A stretch of DNA of 64,000 bases from Myxococcota bacterium (GTDB lineage: Bacteria > Myxococcota_A > Polyangia > Palsa-1104 > JAEUJZ01). The DNA is taken from the NCBI GenBank assembly GCA_025057315.1, contig JANWXW010000040.1, positions 1 to 64,000 of the forward strand, written 5' to 3'. Position numbers and translations under genes: made by a program. Below are positions 60,201 through 64,000 of the stretch, in pieces. The notes under the pieces are model-generated. The model was not told the DNA's origin. It ran no database searches and worked only from the letters and a program-made list of their open reading frames with translations. Numbering within the stretch: the first letter of the stretch is position 1; each line of letters begins with the position of its first letter.

Positions 60201-61107
60201 TGGCCGCTGGCACATCGACGGCAACGAGGCGCCCTCCGACCAGTATCTGATCTCGCCGCCGCTGCAGATTGCAGCGACCGGCCCCGCCGGCTTCACCTTC
60301 CGGCACCGCCATCGCTTCGAGTTCCAGCAGGGCCAGTACCAGGACGGTGGCGTGGTGGAGGTGAGCACCGACAACGGCATGAGCTGGAGCGACCTCGGCA
60401 GCCAGATGATCTCGGGCGGCTACAACGGCCGGCTCTACGCTGACAACCCGGCGCTGGCCGGACGCCCGGCCTTCGTTGGCTCCAGCCGCAACTACCCGGC
60501 CGAGTATGTGACCACCACGGTGGATCTGGGCCAGGCCTACAGCGGCCGCACCATCCGGGTGCGCTTCCGCGTGGCAACCGACGAGGGCACGGGCAGCCCC
60601 GGCTGGGACATTGATCAGATCGCCTTCACCGGTCTGCGCAACCGGCCTTTTGCCTCTCGCGTGGCCGACCGCGGCATGTGCGTCAACCGCCCACCGGTGG
60701 CCGATGCCGGCCAGGATCAGGTCGTGGGGCCTGGTGCCACCGTCAAGCTGCTCGGCAGCGGCACGGACCCGGACGGCGATCCGATCCGCTTCCGCTGGAC
60801 TCAGGTCAGCGGCGAGATGGTGCAGCTGGACGACCCCACGGCGGCTCAACCGAGCTTCGTCGCGCCGCACGTGGAGGAGACCACGGTGTTGACCTTCGCC
60901 CTCGTGGTCAGTGATGGCAAGCTGGACAGCGCACCGGCCACGGTCCGCATCACCGTGGACCCGATGGTGCCGCCGGCAGCCATGGACGCCGGCTGCGCCT
61001 GCCACCTGGGCAGAAAGAACGCCCCCCGGCTGCCCGCCCTGATCTTCCTTGCCGCCTTTGCTCTGCTGCTGCGATGCCGCCGTCGCTACAGCACGTCGAG
61101 AGGATAG
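57247..61107 (+). CDS. M36 (fungalysin-type) metalloprotease lipoprotein with PA and PKD/Kelch-like domains and MYXO-CTERM-like tail
   Basis: LLAACAAPP lipobox; [16 protein letters not shown] (HExxH); PA-type [36 protein letters not shown]; C-term [34 protein letters not shown]. Confidence 0.92.
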   Translation: [1286 protein letters not shown]

Positions 61108-62807
61108 CCCCCCTCCCGATAGCTGCGCACGGCCACGTCCTTCAATAGCTCGTCGTTGTTGTCATCAAAGCTTGCCACCACCTGCCGCATGCGCCGCTGA
61201 GCCGCATCGGCAAAGGCAGCGGTGAGCTCCACCTCGGTCCGCGCCCCCTCCTCACCCTTGCGCTCGATGGCCCGGGTGGTTCGCGCCAGCACGGCGGCCA
61301 GCCCATACAGGTCGATGGCCATGTTCGCCACGCGCATCTGGGTGTACTGCATCTCGGCGATGTCCTTGCCATGGCGGCGGAGCACCTTGTCCACCTGCCT
61401 GGCCAGCTGGGCCACATACTCCTCGAACAGGACCGTCTCCCGCCGCAGCAGTGGATGGGCCCGATTCAGCCGCTCCCGTCCCAGCGCGCTGCGGGCACGC
61501 TGGATGGCAAACTCAGACAACAGACCGAAGCCTTTGATCGGCTCGCGCATGGCCCGCGCTACCTCCGCCAGCTGCCGCCCCGGACCCTGCATCCCCGCCA
61601 GCGCAATGAAGGCGCGCAAGATCTCGTTGGTCCCCTCAAAAATAAGATTGATGCGCGCATCGCGCAGCAGCCGCTCATAGGGGTATCCTTGCATATAGCC
61701 GATGCCCGCGGCGATCTGCAGTGCCTCGTTGACCACGCGCCACAACGTCTCGCTGCCAAAGACCTTGCAGATGGCGCTCTCCAACGAATAATCGGCCACC
61801 TTGGCATCGACGAGCCCGGTGGTAAGATAGGTCATCGACTCCAGCGCATATGTCTCGGCGAGCATGCGGGCAATCTTGTCCTTGATCATGCCAAACTCGC
61901 CGATGGGACGACCAAAGGCGCGCCGCTCCTGCACCCGCTCCACTGCCATCTGCACCAGCCGCCGGCACCCACCGACGCAGCCGGCGGCCAGGCTGAGGCG
62001 CCCGTTGTTGAGGATCTCCATCGCCACCTTGAACCCACGGCCGACCTCTCCCAGCACGTTGGCCGCTGGCACGCGCGTGTCCTCAAAGTAAAGAGCCGTT
62101 GTATTGCTGCCGCGAATGCCCAGCTTGTGCTCCGGTGGACCGGCGCGGACGCCGTGCCGCTTCTCGACGATGAAAGCGGTCAGGCGCGGCTTCTGACCGT
62201 CCTGCGGCGCCGCGGTGCGGGCAAACACGGTGAACACGTCTGCGAGGCCACCGTTGCTGATCCAGATCTTGTTGCCGTTGATCAGATAGGCATCACCGCC
62301 ATCGACCGGCTCGGCCCGCGTCTGGATGCTGGCCGCATCGCTGCCCGCTCCTGGCTCGGTCAGAGCGAAGGCCGCGATGCGCTCGCCGCTGGCCAGGGAG
62401 GGCAGGTACTGCCTCTTTTGCGCCTCGGTGCCAAAGAGCAAAATGCCTTTGAGTCCAATCGACTGATGGGCACCTAGAGTGACGGCCAGCGACGAGTCGA
62501 CGCCCGCCACCTCCTGCATCACGCGCGCATAGGCGGTGTTGCTCAGACCGATGCCACCATACTCCTGTGGGATATTCATGCCGAAGAGACCCAGCTGCTT
62601 CATCCGCTGCAGCACGGAGTCGGGGATGACGGCCTCGCGGTCGATGCGGGCGCTGTCCACCTCCCGCTGGAGAAAGTCGCGCACAGAGTCCAGGATCATC
62701 CGGGTGGTGTCCACTTCATCTGGGCGTAGGCTGGGAAAAGGAAAGATCATCTCCTCTGGGATGACCCCATAGAAGAGGGACTTCATGAAGCTCTGCTCAA
62801 CTGGCAT
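61086..62807 (-). CDS. Acyl-CoA dehydrogenase (VLCAD-like, extended C-term)
   Basis: IAAFALTEPGAGSDAASIQTRA; NGNKIWISNGGLADVFTVFART; RRAFGRPIGEFGMIKDKIARM; INLIFEGTNEILRAFIAL. Confidence 0.95.
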   Translation of the reverse strand: MPVEQSFMKSLFYGVIPEEMIFPFPSLRPDEVDTTRMILDSVRDFLQREVDSARIDREAVIPDSVLQRMKQLGLFGMNIPQEYGGIGLSNTAYARVMQEVAGVDSSLAVTLGAHQSIGLKGILLFGTEAQKRQYLPSLASGERIAAFALTEPGAGSDAASIQTRAEPVDGGDAYLINGNKIWISNGGLADVFTVFARTAAPQDGQKPRLTAFIVEKRHGVRAGPPEHKLGIRGSNTTALYFEDTRVPAANVLGEVGRGFKVAMEILNNGRLSLAAGCVGGCRRLVQMAVERVQERRAFGRPIGEFGMIKDKIARMLAETYALESMTYLTTGLVDAKVADYSLESAICKVFGSETLWRVVNEALQIAAGIGYMQGYPYERLLRDARINLIFEGTNEILRAFIALAGMQGPGRQLAEVARAMREPIKGFGLLSEFAIQRARSALGRERLNRAHPLLRRETVLFEEYVAQLARQVDKVLRRHGKDIAEMQYTQMRVANMAIDLYGLAAVLARTTRAIERKGEEGARTEVELTAAFADAAQRRMRQVVASFDDNNDELLKDVAVRSYREGGYPLDVL

Positions 62808-63872
62808 GGTGGCGCTCTCCTGAAAGAACCACGGTAGCATATGCACCGGGTTGGATGCCGCCTCGCACCCCCGATACCGCATCTTCTCCGCCCTGAGGGC
62901 AGCCGGCTGGTGCCGCACGGGGAACCCACCGCTGGACTGAGGCTGCCGATGTGACAGACGGTGTCGGTGCCGAGGCCTTCGCGCTGCATCGCACAGCACC
63001 TCCTCCCAGAAGGAGGCGCAGAGGAGGGAGCGGGAACTCAGCCCAAAATGGCCCCTCGCTGCTGCCGGCCCCCTCGCCATGGGGGAGCAGGCCCTGCGCG
63101 ATCTCAGGTCAGCTCGGTATCGCCGCCCCCTGTGAGCGGCACCAGGCCAGCCTGGGGACTGCGGGCAGTGAGGCCTGCGACGTCTCAGCGATCGGATCCC
63201 CTGACTCATATTGGTCGGCCCAACTGTGGCGATCCCGCAGGGGGGGCGTCCGGATGGACATGGGGATTGGTTCGGCGTGCGGTTTGCTGGCCCACCTCCA
63301 CGGACCGCTCTGGGTCGGGGCTTGGGGGGGGAGGACGCATCGCGCCTCGTCGCGCAGCGCATCCGCTCCCACCGTCCCGTGGGGCCAAGGCACACCTAGC
63401 GGCCACCTTGGCACAGGCAGCAAGTCGATGTGGATGGGACATGCCTCTTTGCCCGCCCAGGGTGGAATGGGCAACATGGCACCTGGTCCTTGCGCGGGGA
63501 CAGAACGCTGCGGCCCGCCGTGTCCTGGGTGCGCCGGCTGGATCGTGGTTCCCTTGGCCAGGGGGCTGGCAACCGCGGGAGGCAAACGCATCGATGGCGT
63601 GCCGATGGATGATGCCGCTCCATCTGGTTGCTGCCCTTGGTCCTGGCAAAGCGCATCTGGCTGCGGGCACAAAGGGGGGCTGCGTCTGGATGTTCTTACT
63701 CGAGGATCTGGGGGCACGAGGCCTCTCGTTTCGGGGTGGCTCCGCGGGAGGGCCCGGACTCCCAGGGGGGATGTCTGGGCCAGGCCGTGGTAGGCTGAAG
63801 CGGCCTCGGCAGCCCGGCATTTAGCTTGAATCGTTTCGCTTCCTGCTGGCTCGTATAGAACGAGGTGACACG

Positions 63873-64000
63873 ATGCTGTTCAGACAACTATTCGAGCGAG
63901 AATCCAGCACCTATACGTATCTGATCGCCGCGCGCAAAGGGGGCGAGGCCCTGCTCATCGACCCGGTCAAGGAGGAGACGAACAAGTACCTGCAGCTCAT
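63873..64000 (+). CDS. MBL-fold protein, persulfide dioxygenase (ETHE1)-like, 5' part only
   Basis: MLFRQLFERESSTYTYLIAARKGGEALLIDPVKEETNKYLQL; runs off right edge. Confidence 0.8.
   Translation, partial: MLFRQLFERESSTYTYLIAARKGGEALLIDPVKEETNKYLQL

Noticed and set aside
59554-61005. 483-aa minus-strand ORF
   Set aside because: Antisense to the M36 protease; Ala/Val/His-rich shadow frame without motifs.
63323-63331. Other G7-G8/C8 tracts (for example 24370, 40708, 57314, 63324) as phase-variation sites
   Set aside because: Runs of this length are expected by composition at this GC content, and most are not placed to switch a gene.
61086-63395. Full 769-aa acyl-CoA dehydrogenase ORF
   Set aside because: Sequence before MPVEQSFMKS (62807) is Arg/Pro-rich and an AGGAG-like RBS precedes 62807.

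Overview
High-GC, densely packed bacterial DNA, most consistent with Myxococcota (MYXO-CTERM-like tails, thrombospondin-type-3 and VWA lipoproteins, AgmX-type protein); the taxon is inferred. About 49 CDSs are supported, including one edge CDS (<1..1762, minus) missing from the ORF track because it runs off the left end. Main blocks: (1) 1-18912, a divergent VWA/TSP3 surface-protein pair, then a tightly coupled operon encoding an FHA + AgmX/TonB-C protein, two outer-membrane beta-barrel candidates, TPR proteins and lipoproteins. Its architecture matches the Glt (gliding) / Nfs (spore coat) envelope machinery. (2) 19-24 kb, a zinc-ribbon/TM2-like protein, two convergent overlapping alkaline-phosphatase-superfamily membrane proteins and a trypsin-like lipoprotein. 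(3) 24.4-28.3 kb, a three-gene block: ERG4/ERG24-family sterol reductase, ferritin-like diiron protein and CrtI-like FAD oxidoreductase, with a C2-like lipoprotein encoded divergently. (4) 29-52 kb, mostly housekeeping (queA, tgt, family 5 UDG, RlmI-like, DUF72, transaldolase, nitrilase-like, rimI, CDF transporter, engB) with an MBOAT-SGNH pair. (5) 52-64 kb, an A2M-like protein, rhomboid protease, M36 metalloprotease, acyl-CoA dehydrogenase and the start of an ETHE1-like gene. I saw no tRNA, rRNA, CRISPR array, transposase or phage genes. Some intergenic regions carry strong inverted repeats, most notably upstream of transaldolase. All assignments come from reading translated motifs by eye; no searches were run.
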